A stretch of DNA of 6,062 nucleotides from Thermoproteota archaeon (GCA_003661385.1 QMWA01000108.1:1-6062); one strand, 5' to 3'. Shown: positions 1-5,832, counted from the stretch's first letter. Notes: generated from the letters alone by a model not told the origin. Made by a program: numbers and translations.

Positions 1-86
1 ATGTGGCGATCAAAATGCCGGGAGCTGCTCCAGTAGCTACCTCTCTTATCAGTCACATCAGGAGGGTAGTTGATTCAGTCTCATAG
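1..86 (+). CDS. Possible C-terminal end of a convergent gene, product unknown (partial)
   Basis: A plus-strand frame (first full codon at 3) is open from the window edge to a TAG at 84-86, only 7 nt before the end of livF on the other strand. It gives 27 residues ending in an amphipathic stretch, SLISHIRRVVDSVS, typical of a final helix, and its AGG arginine codons match the rest of the window. The other plus frame here is serine-rich and looks like a shadow. A minus frame (REVATGAAPGILIAT) is also open to the edge but has no ATG, GTG or TTG start. I do not recognise the protein. The call rests on frame quality and tight convergent spacing only, and sequence left of the window would settle it. 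Confidence 0.35.
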   Translation, partial: VAIKMPGAAPVATSLISHIRRVVDSVS

Positions 87-93
87 CCTTGAG

Positions 94-807
94 CTACCTC
101 ATGCCTAGGAACACTTTCTTCAGGTCTTTGTTCTCTAGTATCTCTCTTCCCGCACCCTCTAGGGCTTTCCTGCCTGCTACGAGCACGTAGCCTCTGTCTG
201 CTATGCTCAGGGCCCTCCTTGCATGCTGCTCTACCAGAAGTATTGGTGTGCCTGCTTCTCTTATCTCCCTGAGCTTCTTGAAGAACTCTCCAGCTGCCTT
301 CGGGGCCAGTCCTGCTGCAGGCTCATCTAGCAGGAGCACCTTCGGCTGTATCATTAAAGCTCTGGCTACAGCTAGCATCTGCCTCTCCCCTCCGCTTAAG
401 ACTGCTGCCTTCTGCCTCCTCCTCTCCTCTAGTATCGGAAACATCCTGTACATCTCCCTTATTCTCTCCTTGAGCTCCTGCTTGCTTGAAATCAGGTAGC
501 CTCCCATCTCCAGGTTTTCCTCGACTGTGAGGTCTGGGAAGACATTTGCCACCTGAGGGACGTAGCCTAAGCCTAGCTTCACCTTCCTCTCCGGGGGGAC
601 TCTGGTTATGTCTTCTCCCATGAAGTAGACCTTGCCTTTGAAGAGGGTTGCTAAGCCGAGTATGGTCTTTAGCAGGGTGCTTTTCCCGCTGCCATTTGGG
701 CCTACTAGAGCTACTAGCTCTCCTTCATCGAGGTACATGTCTACTCCCTGGACTACTACAGCCTTCCCGTAGCCTCCGTATATGCCCCTTGCCTCCAGGA
801 CAGGCAT
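94..807 (-). CDS. livF: LivF, branched-chain/hydrophobic amino acid ABC transporter ATPase
   Basis: This is one of the two cytoplasmic ATP-hydrolysing subunits of the importer. Counting from the longer GTG start at 816 (240 residues), the protein has Walker A GPNGSGKS (39-46), Q-loop Gln88 in YVPQ, ABC signature LSGGE (140-144), Walker B VLLLDEP (160-166) with catalytic Glu165, and H-loop His198. The GERQMLAVARALM stretch and LDEPAAGLAP are typical of LivF, and the length is normal for the family. I prefer the ATG at 807 (237 residues), because AGGTGA at 818-813 is a near-perfect SD five nt ahead of it, whereas the GTG at 816 lies inside that SD and has none of its own. The ATG lies one nt after the livG stop, so the two genes are translationally coupled. 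Livf is the last gene of the cluster, and no T-rich terminator is visible after it. Confidence 0.95.
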   Translation of the reverse strand: MPVLEARGIYGGYGKAVVVQGVDMYLDEGELVALVGPNGSGKSTLLKTILGLATLFKGKVYFMGEDITRVPPERKVKLGLGYVPQVANVFPDLTVEENLEMGGYLISSKQELKERIREMYRMFPILEERRRQKAAVLSGGERQMLAVARALMIQPKVLLLDEPAAGLAPKAAGEFFKKLREIREAGTPILLVEQHARRALSIADRGYVLVAGRKALEGAGREILENKDLKKVFLGMR

Positions 808-808
808 C

Positions 809-1564
809 CTACTCACCTAGGTAGGCGTCTACTACCCTCTCGTCCTTGACCACGTAGTCTGGTGGCCCATCACATATGATCTTGCCCTGGTGCATCACTA
901 GGACTCGCTCAACGTAGTCGAAGAGCACATCTAGCCTGTGCTCTATTATCATGAATGTGAGCCCTAGCTCGTCTCTCAGCTTGACTATCCTCTCGAATAT
1001 CTCCCTAGCGAGCTTTGGGGCTACGCCTGCCGTGGGCTCGTCTAGCAGGAGGAGCTTGGGCTCCCCCATGAGGGCTCTGCTGATCTCTATGAGCTTCATC
1101 TGCCCCCCTGAGACCTCCCCTGACCAGTTTAGCCTGACCTGGGTGAGCTGATGCGCCCTTATTATCTCAAGGGCCTTCTTGGCTAAGGACCTCTCCTGCC
1201 TTGCCCAGAGCCCTCTGAACAAGGCCTTCACCGGGTTCTCCCCGATCTGGCCTCTTGGTGGGATCATCAAGTTCTCTATGACTGTCATCCCGAGGAAGAG
1301 CCTTGGGTTCTGGAAGCTCCTCACAATCCCCTTCTTAAAGACCTCATGTGGCTCCAAGCCATCTATCCTCTCTCCCATGAAGTATATCTTGCCTGAATCA
1401 GGCTTATAGACGCCTGATATCACGTTGAATAGCGTTGTCTTCCCGCTTCCGTTCGGCCCTATGATCCCGAGGAGAGCGCCCTCCTCTACACTGAAGCTCA
1501 CGCCATCCACAGCCCTAACTCCACCAAAGTACTTCCTCACGCCCTCGAGCTTCAGTATCTCCAA
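809..1564 (-). CDS. livG: LivG, branched-chain/hydrophobic amino acid ABC transporter ATPase
   Basis: This is the second ATPase subunit of the importer, 251 residues, which is normal for LivG. Motifs in order are Walker A GPNGSGKT (36-43), Q-loop Gln85 in SFQNPRLF, signature VSGGQ (151-155, with Val in place of the usual Leu), Walker B LLLLDEPTAG (171-180) with catalytic Glu176, and H-loop His209. The insert between the Q-loop and signature (about 100-150) and the IIEHRLDVLF segment are LivG-like and separate it from LivF. The start is a TTG at 1564-1562. The upstream frame has no ATG or GTG before the livK stop, and GGTGGT ends 3 nt ahead of the TTG as a modest SD. The gene begins 26 nt after livK, and its TAG stop lies one nt before the preferred livF start. 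All nucleotide-binding residues appear intact. Confidence 0.95.
   Translation of the reverse strand: MEILKLEGVRKYFGGVRAVDGVSFSVEEGALLGIIGPNGSGKTTLFNVISGVYKPDSGKIYFMGERIDGLEPHEVFKKGIVRSFQNPRLFLGMTVIENLMIPPRGQIGENPVKALFRGLWARQERSLAKKALEIIRAHQLTQVRLNWSGEVSGGQMKLIEISRALMGEPKLLLLDEPTAGVAPKLAREIFERIVKLRDELGLTFMIIEHRLDVLFDYVERVLVMHQGKIICDGPPDYVVKDERVVDAYLGE
813..818 (-). promoter_or_regulatory. Ribosome binding site that decides the livF start
   Basis: On the minus strand AGGTGA lies across the last codons of livG, followed by a 5-nt spacer and ATG at 807-805. It matches the archaeal anti-SD and supports the ATG over the in-frame GTG at 816, which overlaps the site itself. Confidence 0.7.
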
Positions 1565-1590
1565 GCTACCACCAAAAATTGGGGTTGGGG

Positions 1591-2937
1591 CTAGCCGAAG
1601 AAGCTCACCTTCTCTGTTGCGAAGCTCCAGACCCCTACCTCCTTGAACTTGTACTCTCCTGCCTCAACTACCACAGTCCAGATCCTGTAGTCGCTTCCAG
1701 CACAGTCTCCGTTCTCGTCTAGCTTCTTGTAGCCGCTTGCACCAATGTACTTCTCAGCTACAGTCGGTAGGACCTTCTTCACAGCTTCACCATCATACTT
1801 GCCTGCTGCCAGCACTGAGAGGCATGCTAGCCAGGCTGCGTCATAGGCGTAGTAGGAGTATGGTGTCGGGTCCTTCCCGTACTTGCTCCTGTACTCCTTC
1901 TCGAAGAACTCTGTGACAGGGTTCCTCTCTGGCGATGGGAATAGGCCTGTGAGCTTCACGCTGACCACGAACTCACCTATCTCAGCTGGAGCCTTTGGTG
2001 GTATGAATGTTGGCCTCTTCAGGCTCTCTGAGCCGAACCACCTGACCTTCGAGAGCACAGGGTTCAGCCTAGCATGCCCTAGTATGTTCAGGCCATCTGC
2101 GTCGAATGCTATTATCAGCACAGCAGTCTTCTCATCTGCACCCAGGTCGCTTACCATCTCAGCTAGCCTCTGCACCTCAGTTGAGTAGTCTGGTAGGTCT
2201 GGTGTGTACATGAGCTTCTTCACTGTCCCACCGTACTTCTCTGTGAAGAGCTTCTCGAACATGTCAGCTATGCCACGGCCGTAGTCGTCGTCCCTGCCTA
2301 TTATGGCGACCTTGGTGTAGCCTAGCTCAGCTACAACCTGTGCTAGAGCCTTAGCCTGGGCTACATCGGTCTGGACTACCCTGAATATGTAGTCGTCTGG
2401 GACAGCTAGCCCAGGTGCAGTTGAGGATGGGCTTATGCAGACTATCTTGTGTGCGTCAGCGAAGCTCTTGACAGCTCTGACCTCCTTGCTTGACAGAGGC
2501 CCTACCACGACCTTCACACCTGCTGCAGCCAGGGCTTCTAGGGCTGCTATAGCGCCCTCAGCAGTCCCCTTGCTGTCCTCGTGTATGGGCTTGAACCTTA
2601 TTGGTGACCCTGCTGCCTCAAGCATCTTGTTGACGTGCTCTATTGCTAGGAGGGCTGCGTCACGCCTGTAAGGCCCCTCCACAGCGTAGGGGCCGCTCAC
2701 AGCTATGGCTAGCCCAATCGGGTACTCTATTATCCCAGCTGGGGCAGCTGGCGCCGTGGGCGTCACAGTCTTCGTAGCAGTCACCGTGACGGTGACCGTT
2801 GGAGCTGGGCCTGCTGGAGCTGGCTTCTCAACTACCTTTGGGTGGGTCAGCGCCCATGCAACTCCAGCTAGCAGTATGATGTTCAACAGAACAGATGCTG
2901 CAAGCCCGTATTTAAGCCCCTTCTTCTCCTCAGCCAT
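1591..2937 (-). CDS. livK: LivK-type extracytoplasmic amino-acid binding protein, membrane-anchored
   Basis: A 448-residue substrate-binding protein of the Leu/Ile/Val type (Peripla_BP_6 fold). An N-terminal hydrophobic helix (about 9-31) follows a lysine-containing start. It has no lipobox cysteine and no obvious cleavage site, so it probably acts as an uncleaved anchor. Residues 36-68 form a Pro/Ala/Thr/Val linker with a TVTVTVTATKTVTPT core, likely a flexible and possibly glycosylated tether. The binding domain runs from about 70 to 448. Segments equivalent to the E. coli LivJ ligand site are recognisable: GPLSS (146-150), ISPSST (168-173), Tyr219 in DDDYGRG and Glu304 in FGSES. This favours an amino-acid ligand, although the exact one cannot be read from sequence. 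The ATG at 2937 has a strong SD and its own promoter upstream. Placement between permeases and ATPases is less usual than leading the operon. A urea or amide ligand is a less likely alternative. Confidence 0.92.
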   Translation of the reverse strand: MAEEKKGLKYGLAASVLLNIILLAGVAWALTHPKVVEKPAPAGPAPTVTVTVTATKTVTPTAPAAPAGIIEYPIGLAIAVSGPYAVEGPYRRDAALLAIEHVNKMLEAAGSPIRFKPIHEDSKGTAEGAIAALEALAAAGVKVVVGPLSSKEVRAVKSFADAHKIVCISPSSTAPGLAVPDDYIFRVVQTDVAQAKALAQVVAELGYTKVAIIGRDDDYGRGIADMFEKLFTEKYGGTVKKLMYTPDLPDYSTEVQRLAEMVSDLGADEKTAVLIIAFDADGLNILGHARLNPVLSKVRWFGSESLKRPTFIPPKAPAEIGEFVVSVKLTGLFPSPERNPVTEFFEKEYRSKYGKDPTPYSYYAYDAAWLACLSVLAAGKYDGEAVKKVLPTVAEKYIGASGYKKLDENGDCAGSDYRIWTVVVEAGEYKFKEVGVWSFATEKVSFFG

Positions 2938-2943
2938 ACAGCT

Positions 2944-2951
2944 ACACCCCT
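2944..2951 (-). promoter_or_regulatory. Strong ribosome binding site of livK
   Basis: On the minus strand AGGGGTGT lies 6 nt ahead of the livK ATG. It is stronger than the site ahead of livM and fits the need for excess binding protein over the membrane subunits. Confidence 0.6.
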
Positions 2952-2983
2952 AACCTGAGCTATCAAGTGGGTTACTCAGCTAG

Positions 2984-2998
2984 TTAATAAAGTTTATT
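2984..2998 (-). promoter_or_regulatory. Archaeal promoter (BRE/TATA) for livK-livG-livF
   Basis: On the minus strand AATAAAC (BRE-like, 2998-2992) is followed by TTTATTAA (TATA-like, 2991-2984). This is the most AT-rich stretch of the livM-livK gap. Transcription would start near 2962, leaving a leader of about 24 nt that carries the SD. AATAAA and TTTATT form a 13-bp inverted repeat around one central base (2986-2998), so a dimeric repressor could also bind here. That last point is inference. Confidence 0.6.
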
Positions 2999-3042
2999 GG
3001 CTTGACGAAGTAAGCTTAGGCATGTGGCTGCGATGAAATCTC

Positions 3043-3059
3043 CAGCCTAAAAGAGGCTG
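3043..3059 (-). terminator. Small hairpin just after livM, possible attenuator or mRNA end
   Basis: CAGCCT and AGGCTG form a perfect 6-bp stem with a 5-nt loop, CTTTT on the minus strand, starting 5 nt after the livM stop. Only a short T run follows (GATTTC), so it is not a textbook terminator. Its place between the permease genes and the livK promoter suggests partial termination or 3'-end protection. Confidence 0.35.
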
Positions 3060-3064
3060 CGGAG

Positions 3065-4099
3065 CTAGCTCAGCTTCTCTGCCTCCTCTATAGCAGGCGT
3101 CTTCAGGGGCTTCTCTGATATCAAGCCCTCTGGCTTCACCATCAAGATCAGTATTATCAGCAGGCCTGTCACAATGTACCTCACATAGGATATGTCGAAG
3201 CCAACTGATATCCCTAGGATCCTGAGGAACGAGGCCCTGGTTAGCCTGTCCATCAAGGTCATGACCATAGCTCCTAGCAGCGTGCCCTTGTTGTTAGCTA
3301 CCCCACCTAGCATGACCATCGTCACCACGACGAACGTGACTATGGGTATGAAGTCGTCTGCCACCACGGTCTGGACGTAGAAGGCGTAGAGCACTCCCGC
3401 TACAGCAGCCATGGAGGAGCCTATTATGAGAGCTGACCCCTTAACCCTAGGAGTGACCTTACCCATGACGCTTGAGACAAGCTCGTCGTCTCTAATAGAC
3501 TTGAGGAGCCTCCCATACGGGGAGTTCACCAGCCTCTCAGTCAGCAGGTACATTCCGAATGCTATAGCCAAGACTATGGCTGAGTAAGCTAGCCTAGCCA
3601 TCCTAGGGTCTCCAATCCAGACCAGTGGGTTGGGCACTCCGCTTAGCCCGTATACGCCGCAGACCAGGGGGGTGTAGTTTCTGGCGAACACCCTACCTAT
3701 CTCACCGAAGGCTAGGAGGACTATGGCCAGGAAGTCCCCGCTCAGCCTGAGTGCAGGGTAGCTCGTCAGGTAGCCGAAGACCCCTCCTACCGCAGCTGCT
3801 ATCAGCAGTGAGAGCAGGAACAGAGCTATGATCAGCCAAGGCTTCGACATCGCCACCTTGAACCTGACCTCAGCAGCTAGGTCAGAGCAGAAGTCTACTC
3901 CAGTGACCCCAGAGGCCCTCATGAGCATGTTTGCTGTGAAGTTCCCTGCCACATAGGCACCTATCGAGTAGAAGAAGACCTTCCCGAAGTTGGGCTGCCC
4001 AGCGAACCCGTACTCTATGTTGAAGCTCAAGGCCAGTATCAGGTATATCCCATAGAATGTGACTATAGAGGTCACCAGAGGGAGGATGTCCACACCCAT
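3065..4099 (-). CDS. livM: LivM, branched-chain amino acid ABC transporter permease
   Basis: This is one of the two membrane-spanning subunits forming the import channel, 344 residues with many hydrophobic segments. LivM-family landmarks are GFAGQPNFGK followed by IGAY (31-49), LRLSGDFLAIVLLAFGEI (117-134), the cytoplasmic coupling loop SPYGRLLKSIRDDELVSSVMG (193-213) that docks on the ATPase, the helix start SSMAAVAGVLYA (228-239), MLGGVANNKGTLLGA (263-277) and the closing KPEGLI (322-327). A polar stretch at about 61-86, containing Cys71, forms a longer loop between early helices than I would expect. A second cysteine is at 147. The ATG at 4099 is one nt past the livH stop (TAGCATG), and only a weak GGGGCG lies upstream, so translation is probably coupled to livH. 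The C-terminal tail (331-344) is charged and presumably cytoplasmic. Confidence 0.94.
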   Translation of the reverse strand: MGVDILPLVTSIVTFYGIYLILALSFNIEYGFAGQPNFGKVFFYSIGAYVAGNFTANMLMRASGVTGVDFCSDLAAEVRFKVAMSKPWLIIALFLLSLLIAAAVGGVFGYLTSYPALRLSGDFLAIVLLAFGEIGRVFARNYTPLVCGVYGLSGVPNPLVWIGDPRMARLAYSAIVLAIAFGMYLLTERLVNSPYGRLLKSIRDDELVSSVMGKVTPRVKGSALIIGSSMAAVAGVLYAFYVQTVVADDFIPIVTFVVVTMVMLGGVANNKGTLLGAMVMTLMDRLTRASFLRILGISVGFDISYVRYIVTGLLIILILMVKPEGLISEKPLKTPAIEEAEKLS

Positions 4100-4100
4100 G

Positions 4101-5063
4101 CTAACGCCCCACAGCCTTCTTCAAGCTCTCAAGCAGCCCCCTAGGAGTGACCTCAGCTAAGCCAGTTGGCTTCCAGAGGAAGACGACCACTATTATCAGG
4201 AGAGCTATCATGGGCTTGTAGGCCACGTTGACTCCAAGGTACCTGCTGAGGAAGGTGATCCCCAAGCTCTCAGAGAACCCTACGACGTAGCCTCCCAGCA
4301 CTGTCCCGTAGAAGCTCCTGAAGCCTCCTAGGATCGAGGCTGCGAAGATCCAGAGGAGAGCAACCCACCCTGTCTCAGGGTTTATCGGCGAGTAAACCGA
4401 CCAGAAGCCCCCAGCTACCCCAGCCAGCCCACCTGCTATCACCCAGGTGACTCTCCTGACCAAAGTGGTGTTTATCCCGGAAACCCTCGCCAAGTCTAGG
4501 TTTGAGGCCATGGCTCTCATAGCCTTCCCAATCTTGGTCTTCATGAAAACCAGGTGGAGCACAGCTACCACAGCTAAGGTGGTTGGGACAGCCCAGAGGT
4601 GCAGGGTAGTCAGGTAAGCTTGGCCTATCGTGGCAACAGGGTTCACAACAACCCTGGTCTTCACACTGAGCAGCCCCTTCAAGTCAGCTACAATCGACAG
4701 CGTGTACCTGAGCACAAGCCCAACTCCAATCGAGGCAGTGAGCAGGTGGAGCGGGGTTGCGCCCAGTGCAGCCAGCTTCTTGAACACGAGCTCGTCTGTC
4801 GCTAGCGCAACCAGGGCAGCGAACAGGAATGCTGAGGCCAGCCCGCCTACGAGCCCTAGCTTACCGAAGTTCACCGCCACAGCCATGATGTATGCTCCTA
4901 TGGTCACGAACTCAGCGTGAGCGAAGTTAGGGATGCTAGTCACAGCGTAGGTCATCGTGAGCCCTAGTGCCATCAGCGTGTACAGGCTCCCGAGGAGCAG
5001 TGCAGTCAGCAGCGGGGCTGCAAGCTGCAGCATCACATACCCCACAGCCCCACTCAACCACAC
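4101..5063 (-). CDS. livH: LivH, branched-chain amino acid ABC transporter permease
   Basis: This is the partner permease of LivM, 320 residues, close to the usual LivH length. Diagnostic segments are LGSLYTLMALGLTMTYAV (24-41), SIPNFAHAEFVTIGAY (43-58; the family usually has HGEF, here HAEF), the cytoplasmic coupling loop from KTKIGKAMRAMASN through LDLARVSGI (175-197), followed by AGGLAGVAGG (210-219), ILGGFRSFYGTVLGG (244-258) and the terminal KPTGLAEVTPRG (298-309). The start is GTG at 5063-5061, one nt after the TAA of the preceding gene. GAGGGTG lies 12 nt upstream, rather far for an SD. An out-of-frame ATG at 5065 overlaps that stop and terminates after three codons. An in-frame ATG at codon 11 (5033) is the alternative start and would remove only ten residues. 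Confidence 0.94.
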   Translation of the reverse strand: MWLSGAVGYVMLQLAAPLLTALLLGSLYTLMALGLTMTYAVTSIPNFAHAEFVTIGAYIMAVAVNFGKLGLVGGLASAFLFAALVALATDELVFKKLAALGATPLHLLTASIGVGLVLRYTLSIVADLKGLLSVKTRVVVNPVATIGQAYLTTLHLWAVPTTLAVVAVLHLVFMKTKIGKAMRAMASNLDLARVSGINTTLVRRVTWVIAGGLAGVAGGFWSVYSPINPETGWVALLWIFAASILGGFRSFYGTVLGGYVVGFSESLGITFLSRYLGVNVAYKPMIALLIIVVVFLWKPTGLAEVTPRGLLESLKKAVGR

Positions 5064-5064
5064 A

Positions 5065-5454
5065 TTAAAGCTTTACACCCTCTAGGCTCCTCCACCACAC
5101 TAGCGTGAAAACAACCATGATGAAGGCTATGACCAACGCTATCAAGGCTAGCACGGCGCCTCCCTCACCAGAGTAGAAGACAAGTGGGATCGGGAATATC
5201 ACTACAGCCCCGCCTGCAGCTCCAGCTTCTAAAGCCCCCATGAACATCAAGATGAACCCAGTGAACATCAGGAGGAAACCAAGCAGCATCAGCTTGACTC
5301 CAGCTGGGATAGCTTGCCTGCTGAGCCCAGTGGAGCTGAGGCACCTGCTGCATAAGCCGCTAGCAGGATCATAGTCCAGCCTACATACTCTGCTGCCACA
5401 CCTCTGGCACACGTACTTGGCTGGAAGGCTCCCACAGACCTCGCATACAGCCAT
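5065..5454 (-). CDS. Zinc-finger protein with C-terminal DUF131-like membrane domain
   Basis: A 129-residue protein in two parts. Residues 4-38 carry paired cysteines (4/7, 16/19, 24, 35/38) with Asp27 in CEVCGSLPAKYVCQRCGSRVC, a treble-clef-like pattern resembling HIT or B-box zinc fingers that should bind one or two zinc ions. Two membrane helices follow (about 53-75 and 100-121), joined by a Gly/Ala loop with AVVIFPIPLVF (83-93). The membrane part aligns with the 75-residue protein directly upstream (GFLLxxxGFILxFxxAL, then a xVxIxPxPxVF loop), so it is a diverged DUF131 copy fused to a zinc finger. Its SD (GGGGGTGA) spans the upstream gene's stop 3 nt before the ATG, implying coupled translation. 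Function is unknown. Position suggests a subunit or regulator linked to the transporter, with the finger probably on the cytoplasmic side. Confidence 0.82.
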   Translation of the reverse strand: MAVCEVCGSLPAKYVCQRCGSRVCRLDYDPASGLCSRCLSSTGLSRQAIPAGVKLMLLGFLLMFTGFILMFMGALEAGAAGGAVVIFPIPLVFYSGEGGAVLALIALVIAFIMVVFTLVWWRSLEGVKL

Positions 5455-5457
5455 GCT

Positions 5458-5685
5458 TCACCCCCACAGCAGCGGGATTAGGAAGACCAGCACGGCAAGC
5501 AGCAGCCCAAAGGCAAGCAGCCACTTCACAACTCCGGTATCGGAGCCGAAGACTATGGGAAAAGGCCCTATGAGCACGAGGCCTCCTCCCTTAGCTCTGC
5601 CTCCACCAGCTAGCAGGAGAGCTGACACGAAGACCAGTATGAACCCAGCTATGAAGAGGAGGAAGCCAAGCTCAAACAGCCCCAC
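5458..5685 (-). CDS. DUF131 (TIGR00304-type) small membrane protein
   Basis: A 75-residue protein with two hydrophobic helices (about 4-26 and 52-74) and a glycine-rich connecting loop, GGGLVLIGPFPIVFGSD (33-49). The GGxVLIGPxPIVFGSD signature and length match the archaeal DUF131/TIGR00304 family, whose function is unknown as far as I know. The start is GTG at 5685. No in-frame ATG lies upstream in this stretch, and GGGGGTG (5696-5690) is the SD, with a short 4-nt spacer. It is the first ordinary gene of the cluster, 3 nt before its zinc-finger paralogue. Being locked into a transporter operon suggests a membrane accessory role, which is inference. Confidence 0.8.
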   Translation of the reverse strand: MGLFELGFLLFIAGFILVFVSALLLAGGGRAKGGGLVLIGPFPIVFGSDTGVVKWLLAFGLLLAVLVFLIPLLWG

Positions 5686-5702
5686 AGCACACCCCCATAA
5701 GA

Positions 5703-5750
5703 CTACAGCAGGCAGCTTAAAAGGTTGATGCCCAGCACCACCCTGAGCAT
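5703..5750 (-). CDS. Putative 15-codon leader mini-ORF rich in Leu/Val/Ile
   Basis: ATG at 5750 to TAG at 5703 encodes MLRVVLGINLLSCLL, in which 9 of 15 residues are branched-chain amino acids. It begins one nt after the stop of the 7-codon mini-ORF (TAGCATG, the same junction as livH-livM) and ends 17 nt before the DUF131 start. Leu-rich leader peptides are known in bacterial attenuation of branched-chain amino acid operons. A comparable role here is inference. The peptide could equally be spurious, since it is short and a TATA-like box overlaps its CTT TTA AGC codons. Confidence 0.35.
   Translation of the reverse strand: MLRVVLGINLLSCLL
5716..5724 (-). promoter_or_regulatory. TATA-like box upstream of the DUF131 gene
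   Basis: On the minus strand CCTTTTAAG is centred about 35 nt before the GTG start, so transcription would begin near 5694 with a leader of some 9 nt, common in crenarchaea. The bases where a BRE should lie (ATCAA) are only partly A-rich, and the box falls inside the second mini-ORF, so this competes with a farther promoter near 6011-6028. Confidence 0.35.
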
Positions 5751-5778
5751 GCTAGGCTCTCAAGCGATGCAGCATGCT
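5746..5778. repeat. Two AGCATGCT palindromes 25 bp apart
   Basis: The 8-bp self-complementary sequence AGCATGCT occurs at 5746-5753 and again at 5771-5778. Each copy contains the ATG of one mini-ORF. They could be paired operator half-sites for an Lrp-like regulator or a by-product of similar start contexts. Confidence 0.4.
5752..5775 (-). CDS. Putative 7-codon leader mini-ORF with strong SD
   Basis: ATG at 5775 to TAG at 5752 encodes MLHRLRA. It is preceded, 8 nt away, by GAGGAGGTG, the best SD in the window, and followed after one nt by the next mini-ORF. An SD this good is unexpected in a region with no ordinary gene to translate. Translation is not proven. Confidence 0.35.
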   Translation of the reverse strand: MLHRLRA

Positions 5779-5783
5779 GAACA

Positions 5784-5792
5784 CACCTCCTC
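5784..5792 (-). promoter_or_regulatory. Near-consensus Shine-Dalgarno in the leader
   Basis: On the minus strand GAGGAGGTG matches the archaeal anti-SD over at least seven bases. Its only well-spaced ATG is at 5775, which opens the 7-codon mini-ORF. Confidence 0.5.
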
Positions 5793-5816
5793 ACCAACAG
5801 GCATATGGTAGCAACA

Positions 5817-5830
5817 TCAGGTTAACCTGA
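5817..5830. repeat. Perfect 14-bp palindrome, candidate operator
   Basis: TCAGGTTAACCTGA equals its own reverse complement over all 14 bases and does not extend further. It lies about 130 bp upstream of the first ordinary gene. Such symmetry is typical of sites for dimeric helix-turn-helix regulators, but no regulator gene is in the window. Confidence 0.45.
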
Positions 5831-5832
5831 AG

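Noticed and set aside
54-84. Further minus-strand gene after livF (ATG at 84, GTG at 56)
   Set aside because: The ATG frame stops after 8 codons and the GTG has no SD. The plus-strand convergent frame explains the sequence better.
1883-2188. 101-codon plus-strand ORF inside livK, and similar plus-strand ORFs over livF, livG, livM and livH
   Set aside because: They lie wholly opposite well-supported genes, have serine/proline-rich shadow composition and match no domain.
2705-2953. 82-codon plus-strand ORF with a Val/Thr repeat
   Set aside because: It is the antisense image of the LivK Thr-Val linker and signal helix. The GTN/ACN codons mirror each other on the two strands.
5165-5353. 62-codon ORF in another minus frame within the zinc-finger gene, and a 103-codon plus ORF at 5417-5728
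   Set aside because: The frame encoding the cysteine motifs and membrane helices is clearly the real one. These overlap it and have shadow-like composition.
5725-5780. C/D-box guide RNA on the plus strand (TTGATGC, two CTGA, CGATGC)
   Set aside because: The C-like boxes do not match RTGATGA, and the distances between boxes do not fit a C-D'-C'-D layout.
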